A stretch of DNA of 64,000 bases from Hamadaea sp013361475 (GCF_040654195.1 NZ_JBFAHM010000018.1:114676-178675), one strand, 5' to 3'; shown: positions 24,760 to 33,311, counted from the stretch's first letter. Numbers and translations are program-made. The notes: generated by a model from the letters alone, not told the origin.

Positions 24760-25392
24760 GTGACCACGGAGACAGTCGCGCCCACGGGCCGGCGAGACCA
24801 CGCGCCGGAGGGCCTGCGGGAGCGGAAGAAGGCCGCGACCCGCCAGGCGCTGCACGAGGCAGCACTGCGGCTGGCGGTCGACAAGGGGTACGCCGAGGTC
24901 ACCGTCGACGCCATCGCGGACGCGGCCCTGGTCTCCCGCCGGACGTTCTCCAACTACTTCGGGAGCAAGGAGGACGCCCTCCTTTACGGCGATCGCAACC
25001 GAGGCGAGCAGCTCGTCGAGCAGTTGCGCGCACAGCCGGCCGACCGGACCGCCTGGGAGGCGTTGCGGGGCAGCGCGGCCCAGCTCTACACCGGTCTGGA
25101 GAACCTCGACCCGCAGTGGGTCGCTCAGCTCCGGCTGATCCGGCGGCATCCGGCGATCCTGGCCCAGCAGGTCGCCAACCACGGGCAGCTCGAACAAGGC
25201 CTGGCCGAGGAGTTGGCGGCCCGGCCGGGCGGACTGGATCCACTGGCGGCGCGGGTGATGGCGGCGGCCTTCCTCGCCGCGCTCCGGGCGGCCATCACGG
25301 TCTGGCTGGACGAAGGCAGCCGACCCGGGCGCCGTTCCCTGCCGGTCATGGTCGACCGCGCCCTCGACGAGCTGGCGAAGCAGTACGCCTGA
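24760..25392 (+). CDS. TetR/AcrR family transcriptional regulator
   Basis: This 210-aa repressor has its DNA-binding domain at about residues 15-70: 'ERKKAATRQALHEAALRLAV', 'AEVTVDAIADAALVSRRTFS' (HTH) and 'NYFGSKEDALL'. The C-terminal ligand domain is helical and Ala/Leu-rich. It is divergent from the DHA2 efflux pump and the likely repressor of it. The stop is one base from the ATG of the Nei glycosylase gene, so the two are probably co-transcribed. Confidence 0.92.
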   Translation: MTTETVAPTGRRDHAPEGLRERKKAATRQALHEAALRLAVDKGYAEVTVDAIADAALVSRRTFSNYFGSKEDALLYGDRNRGEQLVEQLRAQPADRTAWEALRGSAAQLYTGLENLDPQWVAQLRLIRRHPAILAQQVANHGQLEQGLAEELAARPGGLDPLAARVMAAAFLAALRAAITVWLDEGSRPGRRSLPVMVDRALDELAKQYA

Positions 25393-25393
25393 G

Positions 25394-26176
25394 ATGCCCG
25401 AGGGCGACACCGTCTGGAACACGGCCCGGTCCCTGGACCGGCTCGTCGGGCAGACGCTGACCGGTTCGGATTTCCGCGTACCGCAGTTGGCGACGGTCGA
25501 CTTGACCGGGCGCACCGTCGAGTCCTCCGCCAGCCGGGGCAAGCATCTGCTGCTGCGGCTCAGCGGCGCCGTCACCCTCCATTCCCACCTCCGCATGGAC
25601 GGCTCCTGGCGGGTGTTCGCCGCCGGGGAACGCTGGAGCGGCAAGCCCGCGCACCTGATCCGGGTGGTGCTGAAGACGGATCGCGCCGCTGCGGTCGGCT
25701 ACCACCTGCACGAGCTGAAGCTGGTGCCCACCACGGGAGAACCGGCTCTGTTGGGCCATCTCGGCCCGGATCTGCTCGGCGACGACTGGGATCCCGGCGA
25801 AGCCGTACGCCGGCTCGCCGCCGACCCGGACCGGGAGATCGCCGACGCGCTGCTCGATCAGCGGAACCTGGCCGGCATCGGCAACCTGTACAAGGCGGAA
25901 CTCCTATTCCTGCAAGGGATCTGGCCCTGGACCCCGGTCGGGCGGGTGGCCACGCTGCCGAAGCTCGCCGACCTGGCGCATCGGCTGCTCACCGCCAACA
26001 AGGGCCGGTGGACGCAGAGCACGACAGGTTCCCTGCGCCGAGGCGAGACGACCTACGTGTACGGCCGCCGTTCGATGCCGTGCCGCCGCTGCGGCACCTT
26101 GATCCGCAAACAGGAGCAAGGCGAGCGAATCACCTATTGGTGTCCTACGTGTCAACCCGAGGACTTGGGTAGATGA
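25394..26176 (+). CDS. Fpg/Nei family DNA glycosylase (Nei2-like)
   Basis: This 260-aa base-excision repair enzyme begins 'MPEGDTVWNTARSLDRLVG', with the catalytic Pro2/Glu3 of the Fpg/Nei family and the 'GDTVW' form seen in Nei2. The central 'LLDQRNLAGIGNLYKAELLF' is the helix-two-turn-helix. A C-terminal zinc finger has cysteines in 'MPCRRCGTL' and 'YWCPTCQ'. The ATG follows the tetR stop by one base. It removes oxidised bases from DNA, by family assignment. Confidence 0.93.
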   Translation: MPEGDTVWNTARSLDRLVGQTLTGSDFRVPQLATVDLTGRTVESSASRGKHLLLRLSGAVTLHSHLRMDGSWRVFAAGERWSGKPAHLIRVVLKTDRAAAVGYHLHELKLVPTTGEPALLGHLGPDLLGDDWDPGEAVRRLAADPDREIADALLDQRNLAGIGNLYKAELLFLQGIWPWTPVGRVATLPKLADLAHRLLTANKGRWTQSTTGSLRRGETTYVYGRRSMPCRRCGTLIRKQEQGERITYWCPTCQPEDLGR

Positions 26177-26182
26177 TGGGTC

Positions 26183-26818
26183 ATGGACCAGTGGGTGGTA
26201 CTGGCGCAGATCGCACTCGCGGCCGCACTCGGCGCGTCGATCGGGCTGGAGCGGGAACTCAACGCGCAACCCGCCGGCCTGCGTACGCACGTGCTGGTCA
26301 GCCTCGGCGCGGGCCTGTTCACCCTGTCCGGGGCGTACCTGCCGGGTGATGACCCGACGCGGATCGCCGCCCAGGTCGTGACCGGCATCGGGTTCCTCGG
26401 CGGCGGCGCGATCCTCCGCGAGGGCGCCAACATCCGGGGCCTGACGACGGCCGCCTCGCTCTGGGTGACCGCCGCCATCGGGACCGCTGTGGGGTTGCGC
26501 TGGTGGTTCCCGGCGATCGCGACGACCGCACTGGCCCTGATCGTCCTGTCGCTCGTGAAGTACGTCGAACGGGAAGCGCTGCCCCGGCGGCGACTCCTGG
26601 AGATCACCCTGACCCTGGAGCCCGACGCCCGCCTGGACCGCGTCGAACAGGAGGTCATGGAGGCGCTGCCGCGTTCCCGGGTCACCCGGGTCTCGTACTC
26701 GCTGACTGGGCAGGCGCTGGTCATGACCTCGCAGCCGCAGAACGGCACCAGTCTCAGCGTCGTCGGCGAACGGCTGCGCGGGCTGGCCGGCGTACACGGG
26801 GTCGAAATCAGCCGCTGA
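26183..26818 (+). CDS. MgtC/SapB family membrane protein
   Basis: This 211-aa protein has an N-terminal MgtC domain with about four TM helices: 'QIALAAALGASIGLERELN', 'LRTHVLVSLGAGLFTLSG', 'AAQVVTGIGFLGGGAILREG' and 'LTTAASLWVTAAIGTAVG'. 'GLERE' and 'GIGFLGGGAI' are family signatures. A soluble C-terminal ACT-like region follows (about 140-211). MgtC proteins affect magnesium limitation tolerance and membrane ATP synthase in pathogens; the role here is unknown. It starts 6 nt after the glycosylase stop. Confidence 0.9.
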   Translation: MDQWVVLAQIALAAALGASIGLERELNAQPAGLRTHVLVSLGAGLFTLSGAYLPGDDPTRIAAQVVTGIGFLGGGAILREGANIRGLTTAASLWVTAAIGTAVGLRWWFPAIATTALALIVLSLVKYVEREALPRRRLLEITLTLEPDARLDRVEQEVMEALPRSRVTRVSYSLTGQALVMTSQPQNGTSLSVVGERLRGLAGVHGVEISR

Positions 26819-26824
26819 CCCCCG

Positions 26825-26830
26825 CATAAT
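26825..26830 (+). promoter_or_regulatory. Putative leaderless -10 box (CATAAT)
   Basis: CATAAT ends 6 nt before the ATG at 26837, directly after the MgtC-like stop codon, with no ribosome site. It suggests a separate leaderless promoter. Confidence 0.5.
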
Positions 26831-26836
26831 GGCGGC

Positions 26837-28018
26837 ATGTCTGGAAGCGCTCCCACCGGCGATCTGCTCCGGGCGAGGATCGCGACCTCGGCCCTGTTCC
26901 TGCTCTTCGGGACGGCGCTCGGCGCGTGGACGGCCCGCATCCCGGCGATCAAGCAGCACCTCGGCCTCACCGACGGCACGCTCAGCCTGGGCCTGCTCGC
27001 CTTCGCCCTCGGCGCGATCATCGGCATGCAGATCGCCGGCCGGCTCGTCGACCGGCTCGGCAGTTCGCGGGTCCTCATCCCGGTCGCGTTCGCCGAAGGC
27101 GTCGCGCTGATCACGCCGGCCTTCGCGCCCGGCCTGGCGGTGCTGATCGCCTGTCTGCTCGTCTTCGGCACGGTGCACGGCCTGCTCAACATCTCGATGA
27201 ACGCCAACGCCGTCGAGATCCAGCGGGCCTGGGGCAAGCCCATCATCACGTCGTTCCACGCCGTCTACAGCGTCGGCGGCTTCCTCGGGGCCGCGTACGG
27301 CGGGCTGTTCGCCTGGGCAGACCTCAGCCCGCAAGTCACCTTCCTCACCCTGGCCGCGCTGCTCACCGCCCTCGCCGCGGTCTGCTCGCGGTTCGTGGTG
27401 CGGGCCGAGCCGGCACCAGCCACTCCCGACACTCCACAACGGACGACAGGCGTCCTTCTGCTCGGCGTCCTGGCCTTCTGCTGCCTCGTGGGCGAAGGCG
27501 CCGCGGCCGACTGGAGCTCCGTCTACCTCCGCGACGGCCTGGGCAGCACCGCCGGATTCGCCGCGGCGGCCTACGCGGCCTTCGCGATAGCCATGACCGG
27601 CGGACGGCTCGTCGGCGACCGGCTGGCCGCGCTGCTCGGTCAAACGCAGCTGGTACGCACCAGCGCAGCGCTCGCCGCCGTCGGTCTCGCCGCCGCCCTC
27701 GCGATCGGGCACCCCGTCGCGGCCGTGGTCGGCTTCGGCTGCCTCGGCGCCGGGCTGGCCTGCATCGCGCCGCAGGTCTTCGCCGCCGCCGGCAACCGGA
27801 ACCCGGCCCGCGCCGGGCAGGCGATCGCCCGCGTCGCCGCCATGGGATACGCCGGATTCCTGGTCGGCCCCGTCGTCATCGGGGCGTTCGCTCAACTCAC
27901 CAGCCTGCGCTGGGCTCTCGGCGTACCAGTCGTGTTGACGGTCTTCGTGGCCTTGGCCGCGACGGCCCTTCAGCCCCAGTCGGGCAGATTGTGGCCCATC
28001 AGCTGGCACCGCGCGTAG
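26837..28018 (+). CDS. MFS transporter, YbjJ-like
   Basis: This 393-aa protein has about twelve TM segments. The N-terminal 'LFGTALGAWTARIPAIKQHL' and 'LNISMNANAVEIQRAWGKPI' near residue 115 match the YbjJ/fucose-permease-like MFS group; 'SFHAVYSVGGFLGAAYGGLF' follows. The substrate is unknown. Its last 49 bp overlap the 3' end of the convergent methyltransferase gene, so the last about 16 residues are encoded on both strands. Confidence 0.85.
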   Translation: MSGSAPTGDLLRARIATSALFLLFGTALGAWTARIPAIKQHLGLTDGTLSLGLLAFALGAIIGMQIAGRLVDRLGSSRVLIPVAFAEGVALITPAFAPGLAVLIACLLVFGTVHGLLNISMNANAVEIQRAWGKPIITSFHAVYSVGGFLGAAYGGLFAWADLSPQVTFLTLAALLTALAAVCSRFVVRAEPAPATPDTPQRTTGVLLLGVLAFCCLVGEGAAADWSSVYLRDGLGSTAGFAAAAYAAFAIAMTGGRLVGDRLAALLGQTQLVRTSAALAAVGLAAALAIGHPVAAVVGFGCLGAGLACIAPQVFAAAGNRNPARAGQAIARVAAMGYAGFLVGPVVIGAFAQLTSLRWALGVPVVLTVFVALAATALQPQSGRLWPISWHRA

Positions 28019-28662
28019 AGATGGGTCTGGCCGGGAGCCGGACTGCCCGCGGGCGGTGACCACTCCTCCGCGATCAGCTCCAGGACGGCGAAGCCATGCC
28101 GGGTGAGCAGATCCCGCAGCTCGTCACGCGGGTACGCGGTCAGCGGCACCTTCTCCCCGAGGAAATCCCGGAGCAGGTAGTCGGTGTCCCCCTCGACCAT
28201 GCCGAGCGCGAAGAACGCGCCATGCCGCAATTCGCGGCGGATGTCCTCGAGAACATCCTCGATCTCCGTACGCGGCAGCACGAGCAGCGAAAAGAAGGCC
28301 ACCGCGGCGTCGAACTTGTCCTCGACGGGATGCAGCCCGCCGAGATCATGCAGATCCCGCTCCACGAAGATCGCACCAGGGACCTCGTGCCGGGCGATGT
28401 CCAGCATCACCGGCGACGCGTCGACCCCGACCACCTCGCAGCCGCCCTCGACGAGCTGGCGCGCCGTCGGCATGCCCGTCCCGCACCCGACGTCGAGCAC
28501 GATCGGCGGCCGATGCGGGGTCTCCCCCAGCCGTTCCAGCAGCCACTCACCCGTCACCCGTTGGCCGGGCTTGTCGGAGAACGCCTCGCCGTAGTGCGCG
28601 CCGATCGAGTCGAAGACCCGGGCGAGATCGGGCCGCACCTCCTGCATCTCTTTGTGCGCCAC
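27970..28662 (-). CDS. SAM-dependent class I methyltransferase
   Basis: This 230-aa cytosolic protein has SAM-binding motif I 'VLDVGCGTGMPTARQLVEGG' near residues 50-70, motif II-like 'VVGVDASPVMLDIAR', and 'DAAVAFFSLLVLPRTEIEDV' as the post-motif strand/helix. The family methylates small molecules; no substrate is visible. The GTG at 28662 gives a full N-terminal helix; an ATG at 28644 is a shorter alternative. The 3' end overlaps the convergent MFS gene by 49 bp. Confidence 0.88.
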   Translation of the reverse strand: MAHKEMQEVRPDLARVFDSIGAHYGEAFSDKPGQRVTGEWLLERLGETPHRPPIVLDVGCGTGMPTARQLVEGGCEVVGVDASPVMLDIARHEVPGAIFVERDLHDLGGLHPVEDKFDAAVAFFSLLVLPRTEIEDVLEDIRRELRHGAFFALGMVEGDTDYLLRDFLGEKVPLTAYPRDELRDLLTRHGFAVLELIAEEWSPPAGSPAPGQTHLYARCQLMGHNLPDWG

Positions 28663-28878
28663 GCCCCCATCCTCCCAGTTCCCACCCCCTCCCACCGCCC
28701 TTTTCCCGCTCTCCCCTCCCTCCCCTCCACCCTCCCCGTTTCTTTCCGCGCGATCATGACCTAACGGTCGTGATCGGCCGGTGTGTCGTGTCCCCAGCAC
28801 CCTGATCACTCCCCGAACGACATGATCAATCGGCGCGCTCCGTTTCCGCATCGGGCGAACGTCGATACGCTCACGCTC
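28663..28878. other. Divergent intergenic region with GATCA-rich repeat, copy A
   Basis: 216 bp between the methyltransferase and the CDF transporter. A pyrimidine-rich tract (28678-28745) is followed by a segment (about 28745-28830) that is clearly similar to 59976-60062. The common core starts CCGCGCGATCATGA and contains CGGTCGTGATCG and CCTGATCA-like motifs. GATCATGACC and GGTCGTGATC can pair as a small stem. Confidence 0.75.
28866..28871 (+). promoter_or_regulatory. Putative leaderless -10 box (TACGCT)
   Basis: TACGCT ends 7 nt before the ATG at 28879, with no ribosome site between them. Confidence 0.45.
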
Positions 28879-30039
28879 ATGAGCGGGTCGCACGAGCACG
28901 ACCATCACGAGCACGGGCACGACCATCCCCATGAGCACGACCACGAACATGAGCACGGCCAGTCGCACGGGGAGCAGGAGCACGGGGAGCACGGGCACGG
29001 CGAGCACGGGCATGGCGATCACGAGCACCGCGAAGGGCTGTGGCACCGGCTCACCCACCTCGTCACCCCGCACTCGCACGACGCGGCGGCCAAGGTCGAC
29101 GCGGCGATGGAGACGTCCCGTGACGGCTTGCGTGCGCTGTGGATCTCGCTGGGCGTACTGGGGGTGACGGCCGTTCTGCAGGCGGTCGTCGTGGTCCTGT
29201 CCGGCTCGGTCGCCCTTCTCGGCGACACGCTGCACAACGTGGCCGACGCCCTGACCGCCGTACCGCTGGGCATCGCCTTCCTGCTCGGCCGACGGCGGCC
29301 CACCCGCCGGTACACCTACGGTTACGGGCGGGCGGAGGATCTCGCGGGGATCGTGATCGTCGTCTTCATCGCGGCGTCCGCCGTGGTCGCCGGTTATGAA
29401 GCCGTACGCCGTCTGCTCAACCCGGCCGAGGTCAGCCACCTCTGGGTCGTCGCCGTCGCGGCGCTCATCGGATTCGCCGGGAACGAAATCGTGGCCCGGT
29501 ATCGGATCGCTGTCGGACGCCGGATCGGCTCGGCCGCTCTCGTCGCCGACGGGCTTCATGCGCGTACCGACGGGTTCACCTCATTGGCCGTGTTGCTCGG
29601 AGCCGGCGGCGTGGCGATCGGCTGGCCGTGGGCGGACCCGGTCGTCGGCCTTTTGATCACGGTCGCGATCCTGTTCGTGCTGAAGGACGCGGCGCGCGAG
29701 GTCTACCGCCGGCTGATGGACGCGGTCGACCCCGATCTCGTCGACCAGGTCAGCACAGTGCTCGCTGCAACGCCCGGCGTGACGGGCGTCGGCGACGTCC
29801 ACGTGCGGTGGATCGGCCACCAGCTGCGAGCCGAATGCGAGATCAGCGTCGACCCGAGCCTCACGATCGCCCGGGCGCACGCCATCGCGGTGGACGCCGA
29901 ACATCGGCTGATACACGCCGTACCCCGGTTGACCAGGGCGTTCGTGCACGCCGATCCGGACGGCGACGACCATCAGCACGACGAACTCGCCCATCACCGG
30001 GACAATGCGCATGGGCGGCGTACGGCCAAGACGCACTGA
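28879..30039 (+). CDS. Cation diffusion facilitator (CDF) transporter with His-rich N-terminus
   Basis: This 386-aa metal efflux protein has an extreme His/Glu/Gly-rich cytoplasmic tail at residues 4-55 (repeated His-Glu-His and Gly-Glu-His-Gly units). Six TM helices follow (about 85-290) with the CDF metal-site patterns 'SGSVALLGDTLHNVADAL' (TM2, with Asp and His) and 'GSAALVADGLHARTDGFTSL' (TM5), then a C-terminal domain (about 300-370). The HxxxD/DxxxD arrangement and the His-rich tail suggest zinc export. The ATG chosen begins the His-rich tail; an open frame extends 32 codons upstream through the repeat but is not credible. Confidence 0.93.
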   Translation: MSGSHEHDHHEHGHDHPHEHDHEHEHGQSHGEQEHGEHGHGEHGHGDHEHREGLWHRLTHLVTPHSHDAAAKVDAAMETSRDGLRALWISLGVLGVTAVLQAVVVVLSGSVALLGDTLHNVADALTAVPLGIAFLLGRRRPTRRYTYGYGRAEDLAGIVIVVFIAASAVVAGYEAVRRLLNPAEVSHLWVVAVAALIGFAGNEIVARYRIAVGRRIGSAALVADGLHARTDGFTSLAVLLGAGGVAIGWPWADPVVGLLITVAILFVLKDAAREVYRRLMDAVDPDLVDQVSTVLAATPGVTGVGDVHVRWIGHQLRAECEISVDPSLTIARAHAIAVDAEHRLIHAVPRLTRAFVHADPDGDDHQHDELAHHRDNAHGRRTAKTH

Positions 30040-30329
30040 CCCGCGTCAGCCGCGGGCTCAGCGATCTCGGGCTCCATTCGGAGATCAAGTTCCCTTGGTA
30101 TGCCGAAAGCGGCCCGCTGGCGCAGATGCAGGGCGCACCGAGCCCGAATCGGACACGAAATCGCAGGCCAAGGGCACTTGATCACCATGCAGCTGGAGCG
30201 GCGTCGCTGAACGATCCGACGCCGGCACGGACGCGGACGCGACGCGGACGCCGACCGCGACGGTGACGGCCCGGCGCGGCGCGACCCGGCGCGGGCGGAG
30301 GCGCGCGGGAAGCCGGGCGGAGCCGGGGG
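30040..30329. other. Convergent intergenic region with a long-range inverted repeat
   Basis: 290 bp between the convergent CDF and polX genes. A 16-bp inverted repeat with one mismatch, GATCAAGTTCCCTTGG (30083-30098) and CCAAGGGCACTTGATC (30168-30183), encloses 69 bp. The remainder (30215-30329) is low-complexity GC with GACGCG repeats. No convincing gene is seen. Confidence 0.7.
30083..30183. repeat. Inverted repeat, 16-bp arms, 69-bp spacer
   Basis: The arms pair at 15 of 16 positions. With the long spacer this is unlike a simple terminator and could be the ends of a small mobile or degenerate element. Confidence 0.7.
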
Positions 30330-32051
30330 TCAGGGGCGTTTGGCGGCGACGAACGCCCGAAGCCGATCGAGCGGCCAAGCGTTGATGACGTCGTCCACGG
30401 TGAGCCAGCCCCGCTGGGCGGTCCCGATCCCGAAGCGGATGTTGCGCATGTGCCGGGTGGAGTGCGCGTCGGTGTCGATCGCGAACTTCACCCCGCGCCG
30501 TTTGGCTCGCAGGATGAGGTCGTCGGAGAGGTCCATCCGGTCGGGGAAGCTGTTGACCTCCAACGCCGTCCCCGTGGCGGCGGCTGCGTCGAAGACCGCG
30601 TCCCAGTCGGCGTCGATGGGCGGACGTTTGCCGATCATCCGCGCCCGGGGGTGCCCGATGATGTTCACGTACGCGTTCTGGCACGCCCGGATCAGCCGCT
30701 GGGTCTGCTCGGGGCTGGACAGGGTGAAGTGCGAGTGGACCGACGCGACGGTGATGTCGAATCCGGCGAGGAAGTCGCCGTCCCAGTCCACCTGGCCGAT
30801 CGGGTCGATGTTCAGCTCGGTGCCGTGCAGCAGCGTCATCGAGCCCGCGTCCAGGGACCGCAGCAGGTCGCGCTGGGCGAGCATCTTCTCCGTGGTCATC
30901 CGTTGCATGACCAGGTTGGGCGCGTGGTCGGTGACGGCGTAGTACTCCAGGCCCCGGTCGATGGCGGCGGCCACCATCTTCTCGATGGGCGACACACCGT
31001 CGGTCAGATCGGTATGCGTATGCAGGTCACCGCGTAGGTCGGCCTCGGTGATCAGCGGGGGCATCTCTCGGCGGAGCGCCGCTTCGATCTCGCCCCGGTC
31101 TTCGCGCAGGGTCGGCGGGATCCAGGGCAGCCCCAGGCGCTCGTAGACCTCCTCCTCGGTCCGCGAGACGAGCAGTTCGCCGGTCTCGGCGTCGAAGAGC
31201 CCGTATTCGGAGAGCTTGAGCTTGGAGTGGACGGCGATCTCGCGTACGCGGATGTTGTGTGCCTTGGAGCCGGTGAAGTATTGCAGCGCCGCACCCCACG
31301 CGGCGGGCGGCACGACCCGCAGGTCGACCTGGAGCCCGCGCCGGGTCCGGATGGAGGTCTTGGTGGGTCCGCTGCCGATGACTTCGCTGGCGGCCGGGAG
31401 CGATCGGAACGCCTCCATCAACGGCGCGGAGTCTTCGGCCGCCGCCAGGATGTCGACGTCGCCGATGCTGTCGCGGAACCGCCGCAGCGAGCCGGCGATG
31501 CTGATCGAGACGCAGCCCGGCACTCGCGACAGGGCCGTCACGATCTCCTCGGCGACTGCGGTCGCGGTGTCGATGAGGACCCGGCCCTCGTTGCGGCGCA
31601 ACAGTTCGATGCCGTGCAGGATGTTGTCGGCGGTCTTCGCCCCGAAGCCGGGCAGTCCGTCGAGCTTGCCCGCCTCGATCGCCGCCGCCAGCTCCTCCAC
31701 CGAGGCGACGTCCAGTTCCTTCGTCAGCGTCACGGCCTTCTTCGGCCCGAGTCCCGGGATCTCCATCAGCTGCAGCGCACCCGGCGGAATCCGCGTACGC
31801 AGTTCCTCCAGCGCGCCGATGGCCCCGGTCTCCAGGTATTCCACGACCTTCGCCGTCATGGACTTGCCGACGTTGGGAATCTGCCCGATCCCGGCGGCAT
31901 CCAATGTGGAGATATCCTCGTGGTACGCGGCGACGGCCCGAGCGGCCTTGTCGTAAGCCCGGATCTTGAAGGAGTCGGCGCCACCGGTGACGGCCAGGAG
32001 ATCGGCCAGCTCCTCCAGCAGCGCGGCGACGGTGTCATTGGCCCGCGGCAT
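30330..32051 (-). CDS. polX: DNA polymerase X family protein with PHP domain
   Basis: This 573-aa repair polymerase/nuclease has N-terminal helix-hairpin-helix modules at about residues 50-130 ('IPGLGPKKAVTLTKELDVAS', 'LPGFGAKTADNILHGIELL'), then the nucleotidyltransferase core 'GSLRRFRDSIGDVDILAAAE' at about 185-205 with the metal-binding Asp pair. The C-terminal PHP domain at about 335-570 ('DLHTHTDLTDGVSPIEKMVA', 'YYAVTDHAPN', 'DTDAHS') has the metal ligands for 3'-5' exonuclease activity. Its -10 box overlaps the stop codon of the upstream yjbR-like gene. Confidence 0.95.
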   Translation of the reverse strand: MPRANDTVAALLEELADLLAVTGGADSFKIRAYDKAARAVAAYHEDISTLDAAGIGQIPNVGKSMTAKVVEYLETGAIGALEELRTRIPPGALQLMEIPGLGPKKAVTLTKELDVASVEELAAAIEAGKLDGLPGFGAKTADNILHGIELLRRNEGRVLIDTATAVAEEIVTALSRVPGCVSISIAGSLRRFRDSIGDVDILAAAEDSAPLMEAFRSLPAASEVIGSGPTKTSIRTRRGLQVDLRVVPPAAWGAALQYFTGSKAHNIRVREIAVHSKLKLSEYGLFDAETGELLVSRTEEEVYERLGLPWIPPTLREDRGEIEAALRREMPPLITEADLRGDLHTHTDLTDGVSPIEKMVAAAIDRGLEYYAVTDHAPNLVMQRMTTEKMLAQRDLLRSLDAGSMTLLHGTELNIDPIGQVDWDGDFLAGFDITVASVHSHFTLSSPEQTQRLIRACQNAYVNIIGHPRARMIGKRPPIDADWDAVFDAAAATGTALEVNSFPDRMDLSDDLILRAKRRGVKFAIDTDAHSTRHMRNIRFGIGTAQRGWLTVDDVINAWPLDRLRAFVAAKRP

Positions 32052-32057
32052 GCCCCA

Positions 32058-32063
32058 AGTCTA
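32058..32063 (-). promoter_or_regulatory. Putative leaderless -10 box (TAGACT) of polX
   Basis: On the minus strand TAGACT ends 6 nt before the polX ATG. Its first three bases are the TAG stop codon of the upstream yjbR-like gene, so two signals share the same bases. Confidence 0.5.
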
Positions 32064-32408
32064 GGTGGGAGGTGGGACAAGAGCGCTGATCTTCTTCGGC
32101 ACGCACATCCGCCACGCCTCGATGATCAGCTCGGTCATCTCGTCCTCGTCGAGCGCGGCCAGCCGGGCGCGTACCCAGTTGAACCGCATGTCCGACGGGA
32201 TCGGCAGGAGGAATTTGTCCGGTTCGGCGGCCACCAGCGCTGCCCGCTCCTCCTTCGGGAAGCCGAAGCCGAGCAGCGTCTCGTCCGGCGTGATCGCGGC
32301 GTACACGATCTGGCCGACCCGGAACTTCACGTGGTCGCGGATCAGGTGCTCGCTGGTCCGCGGCAGCTCGCGGGCGACCGCGCGGATCTGGTCGACGGTG
32401 ACCGGCAC
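32061..32408 (-). CDS. MmcQ/YjbR family protein
   Basis: This 115-aa protein has the YjbR (double wing) fold: 'VKFRVGQIVYAAITPDETLL' and 'FGFPKEERAALVAAEPDKF' with 'MRFNWVRARLAALDEDEMTE' at the C-terminal half. The family is called DNA-binding-like on structural grounds; its function is not established. The GTG starts 3 nt after the stop of the NlpC/P60 gene, so the two are co-transcribed. Confidence 0.88.
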   Translation of the reverse strand: MPVTVDQIRAVARELPRTSEHLIRDHVKFRVGQIVYAAITPDETLLGFGFPKEERAALVAAEPDKFLLPIPSDMRFNWVRARLAALDEDEMTELIIEAWRMCVPKKISALVPPPT

Positions 32409-32411
32409 GAC

Positions 32412-33311
32412 TCAGCCCAGCAGCCGCCGCGCGGCGAACAGGTGACCGTGCCGGATCTCCGTGATCGGACCATCCAATGTGTCCCAATCCGTCTGCGAGC
32501 ACTGCAGCATCGACGGCCAGCCGTCCACGACCTCGACGCAGATGCCCACGTGGTAGACGAATCCCGTGTCCGGCTTGCGGAAGAACATCAGGTCACCCGG
32601 CCCGAGGTCGGCCAGGTCGACCGGCTCCCCGACCGCGTACTGGTCGGTCGCGTCGCGTGGGATCAGCCGCCCGAACCGCCGGTACAGGCTGTAGGTCAGC
32701 CCGGAACAGTCCAGGCCGTGGGCGGTCACCCCGCCCGCGAGATACATCAGGCCGAGGAACTGCCGGCCCGTGGTCAGCAGCTGCTCCGCGGTGGGCAGGC
32801 TTTCCGAGGCGTACGCCGAGACGTGCGCCCGGGGCAGGTAACCCGCACCGCCGCCCGGCAGGCTCACCCGAACCCAGTCGCCTTCGCCGCCCTGGGCGGA
32901 CAGGATCGTCGCGAAGGAGACGTCGCCGACCAGCGGAGCGCCGCCGGGCGTCGCACGGACGTCGGTCTTCGGCACGGTGACGACGACCCGCTCGCCGGTC
33001 TCCTCGGCCGGAGTGGCCAGCTGACTGAGCGGCAGCCAGCCCGGGTAGCCGCGCGGATCTTTCCGGCACGACTGCGACGGGACGACGACCTGCGCCCAGC
33101 CCTCCTTGACGTCGTCCACGAGCACGGTGTCGCCGAGCAGGGCCTGCGTGTCGAGGCGGCCCCAGAGTTCGCGACGCTCCTCGGGACCCTGCGCCGCGAC
33201 CCACGCTGCGACGTCAGCGGGCGCGGCCAGCGCGGGCGCGTCGAGGTCGCGTACGGCGTCGGGCGCGGTCCACAGACCGGCGGCCGCGACGGCGACCTGC
33301 ATCGTCTCCAC
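32412..33311 (-). CDS. NlpC/P60 (C40) family peptidase with SH3-like domains
   Basis: This 299-aa protein has a C-terminal catalytic domain at about residues 165-299: the nucleophile Cys in 'AHGLDCSGLTYSLYRRFG', the His in 'VYHVGICVEVV' and a third polar residue further on. Two bacterial SH3-like segments (about 55-160) precede it ('DVRATPGGAPLVGDVSFATI', 'GAGYLPRAHVSAY'). No signal peptide is visible, so it resembles the cytosolic YkfC-type gamma-D-glutamyl-diamino acid endopeptidases of peptidoglycan recycling. GTG 33311 has GGGAGG upstream; ATG 33302 is an alternative. Confidence 0.88.
   Translation of the reverse strand: METMQVAVAAAGLWTAPDAVRDLDAPALAAPADVAAWVAAQGPEERRELWGRLDTQALLGDTVLVDDVKEGWAQVVVPSQSCRKDPRGYPGWLPLSQLATPAEETGERVVVTVPKTDVRATPGGAPLVGDVSFATILSAQGGEGDWVRVSLPGGGAGYLPRAHVSAYASESLPTAEQLLTTGRQFLGLMYLAGGVTAHGLDCSGLTYSLYRRFGRLIPRDATDQYAVGEPVDLADLGPGDLMFFRKPDTGFVYHVGICVEVVDGWPSMLQCSQTDWDTLDGPITEIRHGHLFAARRLLG

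Noticed and set aside
30215..30329. Small coding gene in the GACGCG-rich stretch
   Set aside because: All frames give Arg/Pro/Ala low-complexity sequence without start signals.
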